Positions 53,301 to 62,864 are shown, counted from the first letter of the stretch. The stretch: DNA of 64,000 bases from Cyclobacteriaceae bacterium (GCA_019638235.1 JAHBUE010000004.1:62001-126000), one strand, 5' to 3'. The notes: generated by a model from the letters alone, not told the origin. A program made the numbers and translations.

Positions 53301-54545
53301 GTAGGATTCGGCATTTGAATAGCGTTGTGTTTGAATGGCCGCGTCATGCAAAAATTCCAGCATACGAATGCGTGTTTTATAATATTGCGGTAACGCCTCT
53401 GAATCTAATATGTCATTTGCACTGCGTTCAAGACTACGGGTACGATCTTTCGATAGCTTGGCATCGAACTCAACAGCTCTCAGGTTAATGTTTAGTAAAC
53501 TTGATTTGACAAAATATTTGCCCAACATGCGATCATATTCAGCTTTAAGATTAGCATATCGCGCACGGTTATCCGTTAGCTGAAGTTGACTCAACTCGCC
53601 AAGGTACAGATCGTGTGCTAACGGAACTGAAGGTGATGTTCGTTTCTTCAACTCATTCAATTGATTGCCGAAGTCAGCTTGCTTTTCTTCTTTTGGCAGG
53701 CGTGGAGGAATAAGTCCATCGTTACTTTCTGCATACATTAATGTGAACCAGTAATCTAACTGCACCAACACCAGGCTTGTTTCACCAAGCATTTTCACGT
53801 TTTTGGATATCCACGGGCGAGCTGATTTATACGCTACTTCAACACTGTCAATATCGCCTTTCTTGCCATAGGCGAGTGTAATTAATGATAGCAGCCGGGC
53901 ATAGCCTGAGTAACGTGATGAGTATTCTTCCTCAGGAACCCGAACCGTTTTCATTTTTCCATCTACAACTTCAGTTTCCTTATCCACCGCACGCGCTGCC
54001 ATAAAGATTTCGTTTGCACGTAACAACGCCAGCGCATCGTTACAGTATCCCTGCCCAATCATGGCCTCGGCCAATTCCAACACAAACTTGGCCTTCAAAA
54101 CAGGGTCGGTTTGCCCTTCGCTGTTTACAATAAGAGCCGCTTGTTCCAGCAACTCCCGACTTTTCCGGTAATAGCCATAGTGATTGTACACCTCGGCAAC
54201 ATCAATAAGTGTGTTTGCGTGTTTGGCGGTGTTCTCACCGAAAATGGTTATGCTGGTAGCAATGGCCTGATTAATATTTGTTTCAAAGGTTTTTAATGTG
54301 CCATAGGCCAGGTCGAACTTTGCCTGGCGGGTGTAGTACCCCGGCATATATGGGTTTGACGTGCCTAATTTTTTTGTTACCTGTGCTTTGAATTTATTCA
54401 GCGTCTTTATCGCCTTGGCGTAGTCTCCGGAATTGAAACTCTTATCGGCTTTGGCCAGCGTTTTATCAAATTTTTTCTGTGCCCAGGCGGGTGCTGCCAG
54501 CAACACCGCTACAACCACCACAAGCGTCAACCGCAATTTTCTCAT
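50319..54545 (-). CDS. Exported TPR-CHAT protein
   Basis: 1408 residues. A signal peptide (MRKLRLTLVVVVAVLLAAPAWAQ) precedes about 1000 residues of tandem TPR helices with repeated pattern residues (such as GDYDKAEENARKSL and KNYNKAEEFYNKASSLYKD). The C-terminal CHAT protease domain has the predicted catalytic dyad His1245 (HVATHGFY) and Cys1321 (SACETGLGELQAGEG), and ends in HWGAFMMIGLE. CHAT proteins are caspase-like and often protease or adaptor parts of larger systems. Export of this one to the periplasm is unusual. No partner gene sits next to it. Substrate unknown. Confidence 0.88.
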   Translation of the reverse strand: MRKLRLTLVVVVAVLLAAPAWAQKKFDKTLAKADKSFNSGDYAKAIKTLNKFKAQVTKKLGTSNPYMPGYYTRQAKFDLAYGTLKTFETNINQAIATSITIFGENTAKHANTLIDVAEVYNHYGYYRKSRELLEQAALIVNSEGQTDPVLKAKFVLELAEAMIGQGYCNDALALLRANEIFMAARAVDKETEVVDGKMKTVRVPEEEYSSRYSGYARLLSLITLAYGKKGDIDSVEVAYKSARPWISKNVKMLGETSLVLVQLDYWFTLMYAESNDGLIPPRLPKEEKQADFGNQLNELKKRTSPSVPLAHDLYLGELSQLQLTDNRARYANLKAEYDRMLGKYFVKSSLLNINLRAVEFDAKLSKDRTRSLERSANDILDSEALPQYYKTRIRMLEFLHDAAIQTQRYSNAESYLNQILNIKRELYGEGSPEYHLGQIALANFYLDYTNKIEEAGKIYEDSYEKFLVKEIHLKHKDHLKLLFHIATYYELTDRFSLAAKALEMASDAAQIKYSDIDPVYANALNQMAKLRLKIGDYDRANNDINRAIKIFELRANRDEKWRPDHINAIETQAKLYGIKGMFDEAQGNLNQTKKMIKRAGVLIGNDLSTAEELSSLFIQLGSYSQTEVLLNNLLAEYEKVYGSETIRLIDPLTNKGRLALARGDYPEAERIAQRANQLAVKTYGETSTKVAPTQRLLSDIYYSLGDYDKAEENARKSLVSFERQFGRNHVEVARSLSQLGLIKFHDGDNRRDVEKILVEARDIIADKLGKDNPQYAEILKNLAQVYISEKKYEIAFNSLTIAESIWKQKAGAKNNINTASIYTLTGDVYYHQKNYNKAEEFYNKASSLYKDKFNTTHPEYVKLQSKLSKVYYMKKDFKRAKQNIEGALNNYEKFIKDFFPALSEREKAKYWNTIKGDFEFYNTLAFTNINDFNNVYNYQLLTKALLLSSSIKIRERIMNSTDEELKKTYQDWVEKKELLTLAMSLSPEQLLENEIEPALLTAEIERIEKYLSQKSELFGQSFDAKRITFEDVKKSLKPNEVAIEMIRFRVFNHVLTDSIVYAAMYVRNDSKKPEVILLTNGKNMEGRNLRYYRNAIQGKIHDEVSYTVYWGLIQKGLGQVSTIYLSADGVYNQINLEAIPTPDGKYIMDNSNIVLVSNTKDLYLNRVKSRAVPDNSASMFGNPTFYLQASKGPITQLPGTEREVNQLQALLKQKGWKTEEYLETSATEERIKELNSPKIFHVATHGFYKSTDDLRPEDEMEGNELALTQNPLLRNGLLLKGAGDLLNKTDYNYNMENGILTAYEAMNLNLDRTDLVVLSACETGLGELQAGEGVFGLQRAFLVAGAKVLIMSMFKVDDEATQKLMLKFYQKWLSTNNMRQSFIEAKKEIRNEYPDPIHWGAFMMIGLE

Positions 54546-54645
54546 AAGGATCGTTTTTAGAAAAATTCAACTTCGAATCTAAAGAATTTGGCAGGCTTAG
54601 CCAACTTTTGTTGGATTTGTACGCCTCCATATTGATGGAAGCATT

Positions 54646-56769
54646 TTACCGTGCTGCAATTAACTTTTTCAGGATTTCCTGCGCGGCATCGGTAATAACC
54701 GTGCCCGGCCCGAAAATGAACGAAACGCCATTTTCTATCAGGAAATCATAATCTTTTTCGGGGATTACCCCCCCGGCCACTACCAGTATGTCTTCACGTT
54801 TTATTTTTTTCAGGGCTTCAACCAATTCGGGAATGAGCGTTTTATGCCCCCCGGCCAGGCTGGAAGCGCCCACAATGTGCACATCATTTTCTGCGGCCTG
54901 CATGGCTACTTCTTCGGGGGTTTGAAACAACGGCCCTATGTCCACATCAAAACCCATATCGGCAAAGCTGGTAGCAATAACTTTTGCGCCCCGGTCGTGC
55001 CCGTCCTGCCCCATTTTTGCAACGAGTATTCGCGGCCTGCGCCCGTCTAATGCTGCAAATTCGTCAGCCAGTTTGCGTGCCTCTTCAAAATGAATGTTGC
55101 TTTTCATTGCGCCCGAATATACACCCGAAATAGATTTAATAGATGCCTTGTATCGCCCGAATGCTTTTTCCATGGCATTAGAAATTTCTCCCAGCGTGGC
55201 GCGTTCGCGTGCAGCGGCTATGGCCAGCTCCAATAAATTTCCCGAACCTTGCAATGCTGCCGTGTGTAATGCTTGTAATGCCTGTTCGCATTTCTGCTGA
55301 TTGCGTTCTGCCTTCAGTTTATTTAACCGTTCAACCTGCTCTTTACGAACAGCCGTGTTATCCACTTCAAGAATATCGAAATCGGGTTTTTCGTTTACAC
55401 GATATTTGTTTACGCCAACAATCACATCCACACCCGAATCAATACGCGCCTGTTTGGCTGCGGCTGCCTGCTCAATGCGCATTTTGGGTATGCCGCTTTC
55501 AATGGCTTTGGTCATGCCACCAAGTTGTTCTACTTCGGTTATTAATTCCCACGCTTTTTCTGCAAGCTCTTTGGTAAGCGATTCAATGTAGTACGACCCA
55601 CCCATTGGGTCAACAACACGGGTAATGCCGCTTTCCTTTTCTAAATACAGTTGTGTGTTGCGCGCAATGCGTGCCGAGAAATCGGTAGGCAGGGCAATGG
55701 CTTCATCTAACGAATTGGTATGCAACGATTGTGTGCCACCCAATACGGCAGCAAGCGCTTCAATACAGGTTCGGGTAACGTTGTTGTACGGGTCTTGTTC
55801 GGTTAAACTCCAACCCGATGTCTGGCAATGCGTGCGCAACGCCATCGACTTAGGATTTTTTGGGTTGAACTTCTGTACAATTTTCGACCAGAGCAATCGA
55901 CCGGCACGCATCTTGGCAATCTCCATGAAAAAATTCATACCAATACCCCAGAAGAAGGAAAGGCGCGGTGCGAAATCATCAATGGCAATGCCTGCTTTTA
56001 TTCCCGTGCGAATGTATTCGAGGCCATCGGCTAACGTATAGGCTAATTCAATGTGTGCCGGTGCGCCTGCTTCGTGCATGTGATACCCGCTAATGCTGAT
56101 GGAGTTGAACTTGGGCATGTGGCGCGAGGTGTATTCAAAAATATCGGCAACAATGCGCATAGAAGGTTCGGGCGGATAAATGTACGTGTTGCGCACCATG
56201 AACTCTTTTAGTATGTCGTTTTGTATAGTGCCGCTAAGTTGCGCGGGTGCAACACCTTGCTCTTCGGCTGCCACAATGTAAAACGCGAGGATAGGAATTA
56301 CCGCACCGTTCATTGTCATGCTCACCGACATTTTATCCAACGGTATCTGGTCGAACAGAATTTTCATATCCAGCACCGAGTCGATAGCTACACCTGCTTT
56401 GCCAACATCACCGGCTACGCGCGGATGGTCGGAATCGTATCCGCGATGCGTGGCCAAATCAAATGCCACCGATAATCCACGCTGACCGGCCGCAAGATTT
56501 TTTCTATAAAATGCGTTTGACTCTTTAGCTGTTGAAAACCCTGCGTATTGGCGTATCGTCCACGGCCTTATGGTGTACATAGTGGCGTATGGCCCGCGCA
56601 GGTAGGGCGGTATGCCCGCTGTAAATTTTGTATGGATAGAATCGGCAATATTGTTTTTCGTGTAAACAGGCTTTACCTCGATTTGCTCCGGGCTGCTCCA
56701 GGGTTTTAAAACCGGCTCCTCATTACTTTCCGGTTTACGGATATTTATTTTAGAGAAATCGGGTTTCAT
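54646..56769 (-). CDS. mutB: Methylmalonyl-CoA mutase large subunit
   Basis: 707 residues from [13 protein letters not shown]. An in-frame start at 56802 adds 11 residues inside mutA. The TIM-barrel substrate domain has [19 protein letters not shown] and the barrel motifs. The C-terminal B12-binding domain has [20 protein letters not shown] with the axial His. It isomerises succinyl-CoA and methylmalonyl-CoA using adenosylcobalamin. Its start overlaps the mutA stop (ATGA). Confidence 0.96.
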   Translation of the reverse strand: MKPDFSKINIRKPESNEEPVLKPWSSPEQIEVKPVYTKNNIADSIHTKFTAGIPPYLRGPYATMYTIRPWTIRQYAGFSTAKESNAFYRKNLAAGQRGLSVAFDLATHRGYDSDHPRVAGDVGKAGVAIDSVLDMKILFDQIPLDKMSVSMTMNGAVIPILAFYIVAAEEQGVAPAQLSGTIQNDILKEFMVRNTYIYPPEPSMRIVADIFEYTSRHMPKFNSISISGYHMHEAGAPAHIELAYTLADGLEYIRTGIKAGIAIDDFAPRLSFFWGIGMNFFMEIAKMRAGRLLWSKIVQKFNPKNPKSMALRTHCQTSGWSLTEQDPYNNVTRTCIEALAAVLGGTQSLHTNSLDEAIALPTDFSARIARNTQLYLEKESGITRVVDPMGGSYYIESLTKELAEKAWELITEVEQLGGMTKAIESGIPKMRIEQAAAAKQARIDSGVDVIVGVNKYRVNEKPDFDILEVDNTAVRKEQVERLNKLKAERNQQKCEQALQALHTAALQGSGNLLELAIAAARERATLGEISNAMEKAFGRYKASIKSISGVYSGAMKSNIHFEEARKLADEFAALDGRRPRILVAKMGQDGHDRGAKVIATSFADMGFDVDIGPLFQTPEEVAMQAAENDVHIVGASSLAGGHKTLIPELVEALKKIKREDILVVAGGVIPEKDYDFLIENGVSFIFGPGTVITDAAQEILKKLIAAR

Positions 56770-57890
56770 GCTGCATTTACTTTTTGTAAAAATTTTTTCC
56801 ACGAACGTTCCGTTAACTGCTGTATCAGTTGTTCGAGGTAAAACGAACCAGCCGTTGGGTCGGCCACTTTGCCGATGTGCGACTCCTCGCGTAAAACATG
56901 CGACACGTTAATGGCAATGCGCGCAAGCCGGTCGTCTGTTTCATCCGAAGGTATTAACGTTACAGATGAACACCCGCCCAATATTGCCGCAAGGCCGGCT
57001 GTTGTAGCCTTCAGCATGTTGCCGTGCGGCTCAAAGGCTTCGTTAACCCAGGCATTGCTCCACGCATGAATAACAGTGGTTTGCGCTTGTGCGTGTTCAA
57101 CACCATACGCCAACAAAATGTTATGCCACAACAAACGCAATACTTTTAGTTTGGCTATTTCGATAAAGAAGTCTGTTGAAATAGTTGTTGTAAAGAAAAT
57201 CTGTTGAAGCGCGGAAGGGTTTTCCGACACGTTAAGTTGATTGATTGTGGCAACAGCTTTTGCAAGCAAATCGCTGATTTCTTCATCAGCATCTTTTTCA
57301 TCGGATGAAATGCCAAGGCACTTTATTTTTTCGTGGCTGGATAGCGTGTGGATAAACTTGTGCAAAACTTGTGGATGATGTGGATAAGTTTTTTGCAGCA
57401 CAAAACCCTGAAAAGTTGATGCACCGGAAGCGTTACTATTTATGTAGCGTATTAATTCATCGGCAAAATTTTCTGAAACCAAATCGCACACAAAACCCAC
57501 CGTACAATAGCCCCATTCAATGTTGGCAAGCAATATATCAAGCGAAACAGTGCTGTTTGTAAGTTCAAATACAATGCCCTCGGCTCCGGCAGCTAAATAA
57601 TTTAATGCTTTTTTGTTGGCCTCTGCCTCGGCTAACACCTTGACTTTAGGCAGGTTACGCCAGGCACGCGCACCGAGAAATCCGTTTGCGGACGGGGCGA
57701 GCGAAAACGGGCCTTCAGGCGTGTTGGATGAGTCGTAATAAGGAAGCCCCGAAAGCCCCGACTTCTGCCAGTTAAGCGCCTCTAATGGATTTTTACCGCC
57801 TGCTTCGGGTGTGGCAGCGTTAACCCAATCCTCGCCAGAGGCAGGCAAAAACGTTGAAAGCAATTCATTAAGCCCGATATTGTTTTCCAT
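56766..57890 (-). CDS. mutA: Methylmalonyl-CoA mutase small subunit, short form
   Basis: 374 residues. It keeps the barrel-type sequence ([49 protein letters not shown]) but lacks a B12-binding domain, so it is much shorter than the classical subunit of about 630 residues. It is non-catalytic and stabilises MutB. It overlaps mutB by ATGA, so the two are coupled. Two perfect DnaA boxes and one near match fall inside its coding sequence. Confidence 0.9.
   Translation of the reverse strand: MENNIGLNELLSTFLPASGEDWVNAATPEAGGKNPLEALNWQKSGLSGLPYYDSSNTPEGPFSLAPSANGFLGARAWRNLPKVKVLAEAEANKKALNYLAAGAEGIVFELTNSTVSLDILLANIEWGYCTVGFVCDLVSENFADELIRYINSNASGASTFQGFVLQKTYPHHPQVLHKFIHTLSSHEKIKCLGISSDEKDADEEISDLLAKAVATINQLNVSENPSALQQIFFTTTISTDFFIEIAKLKVLRLLWHNILLAYGVEHAQAQTTVIHAWSNAWVNEAFEPHGNMLKATTAGLAAILGGCSSVTLIPSDETDDRLARIAINVSHVLREESHIGKVADPTAGSFYLEQLIQQLTERSWKKFLQKVNAA
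57347..57387. promoter_or_regulatory. Cluster of three DnaA boxes inside mutA
   Basis: TGTGGATAA, the reverse complement of TTATCCACA, occurs at 57347-57355 and 57379-57387. A one-mismatch copy TGTGGATGA lies at 57370-57378, directly against the second. They are about 740 bp upstream of dnaA. They could be part of an origin or a DnaA-titrating site, or be coincidence within codons. Confidence 0.45.
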
Positions 57891-58043
57891 TGCGGCAAGT
57901 TAGCAAACCTTAAATTGCTTTACAGTATGTGGTTTGTGATTTGGTGAGTTAAAAAATTTTTAAAAATACTTTACTATGTATGAATAAATATTTTTGCCTT
58001 TTTATAACAGTATTTTTTTCAAAAAAATCAAGAGGTACAGGTG

Positions 58044-58075
58044 TTGTTTTCTTAAATCCTTTTTTTACATCTTTG
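58044..58075 (+). promoter_or_regulatory. Candidate dnaA promoter
   Basis: TTG at 58044-58046 and CATCTTTG at 58068-58075 (seven of eight positions of TAnnTTTG) are 21 bp apart. The dnaA ATG is 50 bp further. The whole 235-bp region upstream of dnaA is very AT-rich. Confidence 0.4.
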
Positions 58076-58125
58076 TCTCCCTTTCCCAATTGCGGAAACG
58101 AATTTAACTCAAACATTGAATCTAA

Positions 58126-59535
58126 ATGGTAGCTGACTGCACAACAGTATGGAATGATTGTCTCGAAATCGTTAAGGAAAGTGTAGGAGAAGAGAATTTT
58201 AATACCTGGTTTAAACCGATTGTTCCCTTGCGCGTGGAAGGTGATGTGCTCACTATCCAGGTGCCGTCACAGTTTTTCTACGAGTGGCTTGAAGATAATT
58301 ATGTGAACGTGTTGAAGAAGGCCGTGCACAAAGCCATTGGCCCCGATGGCCGGTTGGAATATTCTGTAATTGTGGATAGCGGCAACACGCAAAATCCACC
58401 GGTAACGGTCAATTACCCTAACGGCATAAACGGAAAGCGCGCCAACGGCAACAACAGCGATTATTCTCCGTTTACGTTCCGCGCGTTAAATCCACAAACC
58501 ATTAATTCACGACTTAACCCAAGTTATTCTTTCGATAATTTTGTTGAAGGCGATTGCAACCGGTTGGCGCGCTCTGCCGGAGTGGCCGTAGCGAAGAAGC
58601 CGGGCGTTACATCTTTTAACCCGTTAATGTTATATGGCGGAGTGGGTGTAGGTAAAACGCACCTGGTGCAGGCAATCGGGAATGAGATTAAAGCCAACAT
58701 GCCCGAAAAGATTGTGCTGTATGTTGACCAGAACGATTTTACCACGCAGTTTTTAAACGCACTTCAAAATCATAAACTCCAGGAGTTTCAGAATTTCTAT
58801 TTACAGGTTGATTTACTTATCCTCGATGACGTGCAGTTTTTGGCCGGTCGCGAAAAAACGCAGGAAATGTTTTTTCACATTTTTAACCAGTTGCACCAAT
58901 CCGGTAAGCAGGTTATAATGACCAGCGATTGCCCCCCGCGCGATATGAAAGGTTTCCAGGAGCGTTTGCTTTCGCGTTTTAAATGGGGCCTGACTGCCGA
59001 TTTGCAGGAACCTGATTTTGAAACCAAGTTGGCTATCATTCACCGTAAAATGCAGGCTGATGGCATTGCTATCCCTACCGAAGTTGCCGAATACCTCGCG
59101 TATAGTGTAGACACCAACCTGCGCGATATGGAAGGCGTGCTTAATTCATTGATTTTCCATGCTACGTTATTGAAAAAAGAAATTGACCTTGACCTTGCAA
59201 AGGAAGTTCTGAAAAACATCATCCGCGAAATTCAGTCGGATGTAAGCGTAGATTTTATTCAGAAGATCGTTTCGGAATATTTTAAGGTTGACCTCGAAGC
59301 CATGAAAGGCAAAATGAAAAAGCGTGAGATTGTTATTCCGCGCCAGGTGGCTATGTACTTCTGCAAACGCTACACCCAGCTAACACTTGCGCTGATCGGT
59401 GAGAATTTCGGTGGCCGCGACCACAGCACCGTTATTCACGCCCTCGAATCGGTTGAAGACATGATGAAAACCGATTCCAACTTCAAAGTTTCTGTTGAAG
59501 AACTTGGTAAGAAGTTGAAGATGAGGATGAATTGA
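58126..59535 (+). CDS. dnaA: Chromosomal replication initiator DnaA
   Basis: 469 residues. Domain I (about 1-85, VWNDCLEIVKESVGEENFNTWF), a short linker, then AAA+ domain III with Walker A GGVGVGKTH (about 171-178) and Walker B LLILDDVQFL. Domain IV has the DNA-binding signature GRDHSTVIHA (about 428). It melts the origin and loads helicase. The last 15 codons are repeated downstream at 60144, separated by a small lipoprotein gene. Confidence 0.97.
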   Translation: MVADCTTVWNDCLEIVKESVGEENFNTWFKPIVPLRVEGDVLTIQVPSQFFYEWLEDNYVNVLKKAVHKAIGPDGRLEYSVIVDSGNTQNPPVTVNYPNGINGKRANGNNSDYSPFTFRALNPQTINSRLNPSYSFDNFVEGDCNRLARSAGVAVAKKPGVTSFNPLMLYGGVGVGKTHLVQAIGNEIKANMPEKIVLYVDQNDFTTQFLNALQNHKLQEFQNFYLQVDLLILDDVQFLAGREKTQEMFFHIFNQLHQSGKQVIMTSDCPPRDMKGFQERLLSRFKWGLTADLQEPDFETKLAIIHRKMQADGIAIPTEVAEYLAYSVDTNLRDMEGVLNSLIFHATLLKKEIDLDLAKEVLKNIIREIQSDVSVDFIQKIVSEYFKVDLEAMKGKMKKREIVIPRQVAMYFCKRYTQLTLALIGENFGGRDHSTVIHALESVEDMMKTDSNFKVSVEELGKKLKMRMN

Positions 59536-59545
59536 TTCAGGGGTT
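59487..59545 (+). repeat. Direct repeat, copy 1 (3' end of dnaA)
   Basis: 59 bp covering the last 15 codons and stop of dnaA plus 10 bp beyond. It matches 60144-60202 at 55 of 59 positions. Confidence 0.85.
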
Positions 59546-59655
59546 AGTGCCCATTTGAAAATTAATTGCTAAGAGATTCCAACCATTTGGGCGTAAGATG
59601 TGTCTAAGTAGATGCGAAACCTTCGGGTAATCGCTTAACACTAAACAAGTAGGCA

Positions 59656-60039
59656 ATGAAAACACCTAAAATATATTGGATTTCGGTATTCGTCATGGTT
59701 TCCTTTTTTACAGCTTGTGAAAAAGAAGACGTGGCTTGCACTGATGAAAAAGCCTTTTGCAACTTGGTTAACAAACAAGAATTTAATGCAACCGGGCAGG
59801 TTATTGATAACTTTCTTGAGTCACTTCAAAAAAATGATGACTTGGCATTAGAAAAACTCAAGGAGTGGCTGGAGTGCAAAAGTTGCGTAAAAACGGCAGA
59901 AATACTTTGTAATTCGTGTATCGAAACACTTCCACTTCAAAGTGAGATTCTTGTGAAATTTAACGCTAACGGCCAGGTAGTTGAGAAAACTATGGATATA
60001 TCGATGAGCGATAAGCTAAAATTTGAGGGGTATCATTAG
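59656..60039 (+). CDS. Small lipoprotein of unknown function
   Basis: 127 residues. Signal peptide with Cys21 in FFTAC as the likely lipobox. The mature part has CTDEKAFC and two CxxC motifs, CKSC and CNSC, which could form disulfides or bind metal. No family is recognised. It sits between the two copies of the dnaA 3' end, so it may have arrived with that duplication. Confidence 0.72.
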   Translation: MKTPKIYWISVFVMVSFFTACEKEDVACTDEKAFCNLVNKQEFNATGQVIDNFLESLQKNDDLALEKLKEWLECKSCVKTAEILCNSCIETLPLQSEILVKFNANGQVVEKTMDISMSDKLKFEGYH

Positions 60040-60339
60040 CGGTTTATCAATTGCCTAAGAATAAAATTATACGGCAGCACTTCTATTGATCTCAATTTTT
60101 GTTGGTGAGCTTGCGCATAATCCTGCACTCAAACACCAACAACAGTTTCTGTTGAAGAACTTGGCAAGAAGTTGAAGATGAGGATGAATTAACTTAGGGG
60201 TTGGCTCTGTAAAATCCATACAGATACAATAATTTGGTGAAGTATGTGTGCTACTATAAACAAGTAACAGGCAAGCGCAGGGCAACTGTACTCCACTAAA
60301 AGCCTCACTATTTTTGTACAGTCTGACACAAACATACCA
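60040..60339. other. Gene-free stretch with inverted repeat and dnaA remnant
   Basis: This 300-bp stretch holds the inverted repeat TTGTTGGTG/CACCAACAA (60099-60107 and 60134-60142) and, right after it, the copied 3' end of dnaA (60144-60202). The remainder, up to the idi stop, shows no ORF or clear terminator. Confidence 0.6.
60144..60202 (+). pseudogene. Duplicated 3' end of dnaA (copy 2)
   Basis: It encodes VSVEELGKKLKMRMN and a stop, identical in protein to the dnaA C-terminus. The codon for the middle Gly differs (GGC against GGT) and the stop is TAA against TGA. There is no start or upstream dnaA sequence, so it is a non-functional fragment. Confidence 0.82.
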
Positions 60340-60864
60340 TCAGATTTGCTTTTCAGCCTTCTCCATTAAAATCGGCAATGCCTTTCTGAACCAAAAAGTG
60401 TAATGATGCGGATTGGTTTGAATATCCTTTTGCAACTGTTTCGGACAAATCCATTGAAAACTTTGCACTTCGCAAGAGTTGGGTTTAGGCTTTTCGCTGG
60501 TAATACCTGTAAAGACATAATCAAATTCGTGCTCAATAAGATTATTTTCAACAGGCACTTTGTACAGAAACGAAAATTTGCTTTCAAGATCACAATGTAA
60601 GCCCATTTCAAATTGTAACCTTTCTAAGGCACTTTCTTTTATGTCTTCTCCTAATTGCGGATGTGAACAGCAGGCGTTTGTCCACAAGCCACCACCGTGG
60701 TACTTTTGTTCTGCCCGCTGATGAATTAACATTTCTCCATTTTCATTGAAAATAAAAACAGAAAATGCCCTATGCAATACCCCTTTAATATGAGCCTCCA
60801 ACTTATCCATTTCACCGATAGCCATATCATTTTCATTCACCAACACTACTTTATTTCTGTTCAT
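60340..60864 (-). CDS. idi: Isopentenyl-diphosphate delta-isomerase, type I
   Basis: 174 residues of the Nudix-type enzyme. The catalytic Cys lies in WTNACCSHPQLGED, followed by the Nudix-like SALERLQFEMGL. It interconverts IPP and DMAPP, feeding carotenoid synthesis from the operon upstream. It starts 12 bp after the photolyase stop and is the last gene of this operon. Confidence 0.94.
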   Translation of the reverse strand: MNRNKVVLVNENDMAIGEMDKLEAHIKGVLHRAFSVFIFNENGEMLIHQRAEQKYHGGGLWTNACCSHPQLGEDIKESALERLQFEMGLHCDLESKFSFLYKVPVENNLIEHEFDYVFTGITSEKPKPNSCEVQSFQWICPKQLQKDIQTNPHHYTFWFRKALPILMEKAEKQI

Positions 60865-60876
60865 ACATTTTCTGCT

Positions 60877-62184
60877 TTAAGGTTTTAATGCTTCACTATA
60901 AACTCTCAATACTCTTTCTCTTGCAAAAGTGTGTTCCACAACAGGCTTGGGGTAATCAGTTGTTTCAAATTCAGAAATCCATTTGCGGATGTATTTTAAA
61001 TCCTTATCAAACTTTTCAGTTTGCAGTTCGGGACTAAACACCCTGAAATAAGGCGCGGCATCGCAACCGCATCCTGCCGTCCATTGCCAGTTGCCATTGT
61101 TGGCTGATAAATCATAATCATTGAGCTTGTACGCAAAGTATGCTTCCCCCCACCGCCAGTCAACTAATAAATGCTTGCACAAAAAGCTTGCAACAATCAT
61201 CCGTACCCGGTTGTGCATATAACCTGTTTCGTTAAGTTGCCGCATTCCGGCATCCACAATCGGATAGCCGGTTTTTCCTTCACACCAAAGCTGAAATTCC
61301 GCTTCATTATTTCGCCATTGGATATGCTCATATCGTTGTTTAAACGAATGATGAACGACTTTGGGAAAGTGATAGAGAATTTGCATGAAAAACTCTCTCC
61401 AGATTAATTCAGAAAGCCAAACCGTATTGTGTTGCAGCGCAAAGGCTACGCATTTACGAATACTGATAGTGCCGAAACGCAACGCAATTCCCAGTTGTGT
61501 AGTTCGTTGCATTGCCGGATAATCCCTGTATTTATCGTATTCGTTGATGATTGCAGAGTTTAATTCCGGCTTTTCAAAAATCATATCCGTTTCTTTAAAG
61601 CCTATGGCATTTAACGAATGAATGGGTGAATGTTCTTGCTGAAAAAAGTTTTTATAGTTTAATTTCACCGGCTGATAATTTGCAGCCTGCAGGGTTTCTC
61701 TCCATTTTTTGGAGTAGGGTGTATAAACAGTATAAGGAGTTCCATCGTTTTTGAGGATGTCGTTTTTATCAAAAATAACCTGGTCTTTACAGGCTTTAAA
61801 CGAAATCTTTTTATCCTTAAAAAACTTGTAAATCGCTGTATCTCTCTCAATGGCTTGGGGTTCGTAATCCCGGTTGCAATAAATCGCTTGTATATCGTAT
61901 TCTTCCGAAAGTATTTTGTAAACTTCCACCGGATTGCCAAAATAAGTGTTGAGTTTTGTTCCGTATTTTTTTAGCTCAATGTTTATTGTGTTTAATGCCT
62001 GATGGATATAATGCACCCGCCTGTCTTGTTTGTTTTCTAATTTTTCTAAAGTACCGGTATCAAAAATGAAAACAGGCAATACCGAAAAATTAGTATTCAA
62101 AGCGTGATATAGTCCTGTATTGTCTTCCAAACGCAAATCTCTCCTAAACCAAAAAATGACAACCTTGTTTTTTACATCATTCAT
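60877..62184 (-). CDS. phr: Deoxyribodipyrimidine photolyase
   Basis: 435 residues of the photolyase/cryptochrome family. The N-terminal antenna domain begins VIFWFRRDLRLEDN. The FAD-binding C-terminal half has WREFFMQ, GMRQLNETGYMHNRVRM and NNGNWQWTAGCGCDAAPYFRVFSP. It repairs UV-induced cyclobutane dimers with blue light. Its ATG overlaps the lycopene cyclase stop (ATGA). Confidence 0.93.
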   Translation of the reverse strand: MNDVKNKVVIFWFRRDLRLEDNTGLYHALNTNFSVLPVFIFDTGTLEKLENKQDRRVHYIHQALNTINIELKKYGTKLNTYFGNPVEVYKILSEEYDIQAIYCNRDYEPQAIERDTAIYKFFKDKKISFKACKDQVIFDKNDILKNDGTPYTVYTPYSKKWRETLQAANYQPVKLNYKNFFQQEHSPIHSLNAIGFKETDMIFEKPELNSAIINEYDKYRDYPAMQRTTQLGIALRFGTISIRKCVAFALQHNTVWLSELIWREFFMQILYHFPKVVHHSFKQRYEHIQWRNNEAEFQLWCEGKTGYPIVDAGMRQLNETGYMHNRVRMIVASFLCKHLLVDWRWGEAYFAYKLNDYDLSANNGNWQWTAGCGCDAAPYFRVFSPELQTEKFDKDLKYIRKWISEFETTDYPKPVVEHTFARERVLRVYSEALKP

Positions 62185-62864
62185 TTTTCCTTGAAGTTAG
62201 AGAACAGCGATACTACTATCATGAATTGTGCATAACCATAAACTGTATCTTCAATGGGGATAGTCAGCAGCCTGATGTTCAGGATATGCTCCGGATTGTA
62301 ATTCACAATGGGCGATTCCAAACCCGTTCCGGTTAATATGCCATTGACCAGAAAAAAGCCCGGCATTAAAACCAAAAAAGCAAATGAAGCTTTGCCAATC
62401 CAGTCCGCCTTTTCTACATAATACAAATAAATCATTATGAAAGCAGCGACTAAAGCCGTAACGAACGGATATATTTTATTGTGAAATAAAACAGCGATTA
62501 GCAGGCAAACTACAATAGTTGTCAGGGCTAAAAACTTATTGTATTTATTTGCCCAACTCAGGTTAAAAAATTTATCTAAACAGAAGTAAGTAAAAACACA
62601 GGAAAAAGGAATACAGAAAAAGAACAGGCATTCTTCCAAAGGCAATCCAAGAATAGTAAACCCAAGCGTATAATTTGTATTAAACCACCAAACACCTGTT
62701 TTTGTAAACCATACATCCCAGGCTATAAAAGGCATTGCGGTTAAAGCGGCAGCTTTACTATAAGCTCCAAAATGCCGATTGAACTTTATTCTGCTGTCAA
62801 ACGAAGCAATGAAACAAATAATGACCGTTAAAAAATTAATTAATAAGTATGTATATGGACTCAT
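62181..62864 (-). CDS. crtY: Lycopene cyclase (fused CrtYc-CrtYd type)
   Basis: 227 residues with about six to seven membrane helices in two halves. The conserved acidic motifs are GLPLEECLFF (first half) and LTIPIEDTVYGYAQFM (second half), as in the fused heterodimeric cyclases of Bacteroidota and Actinobacteria. It converts lycopene to beta-carotene. It overlaps crtZ and phr by ATGA on both sides. Confidence 0.9.
   Translation of the reverse strand: MSPYTYLLINFLTVIICFIASFDSRIKFNRHFGAYSKAAALTAMPFIAWDVWFTKTGVWWFNTNYTLGFTILGLPLEECLFFFCIPFSCVFTYFCLDKFFNLSWANKYNKFLALTTIVVCLLIAVLFHNKIYPFVTALVAAFIMIYLYYVEKADWIGKASFAFLVLMPGFFLVNGILTGTGLESPIVNYNPEHILNIRLLTIPIEDTVYGYAQFMIVVSLFSNFKEK

Noticed and set aside
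53000..54000. Internal repeats in the TPR region as a possible DNA repeat array
   Set aside because: The repetition is at protein level (TPR helices); the nucleotide sequence is diverged and not a tandem DNA repeat.
55350..55370. TTATCCACT in mutB as another DnaA box
   Set aside because: It is a single copy with a mismatch, not clustered, so likely chance.
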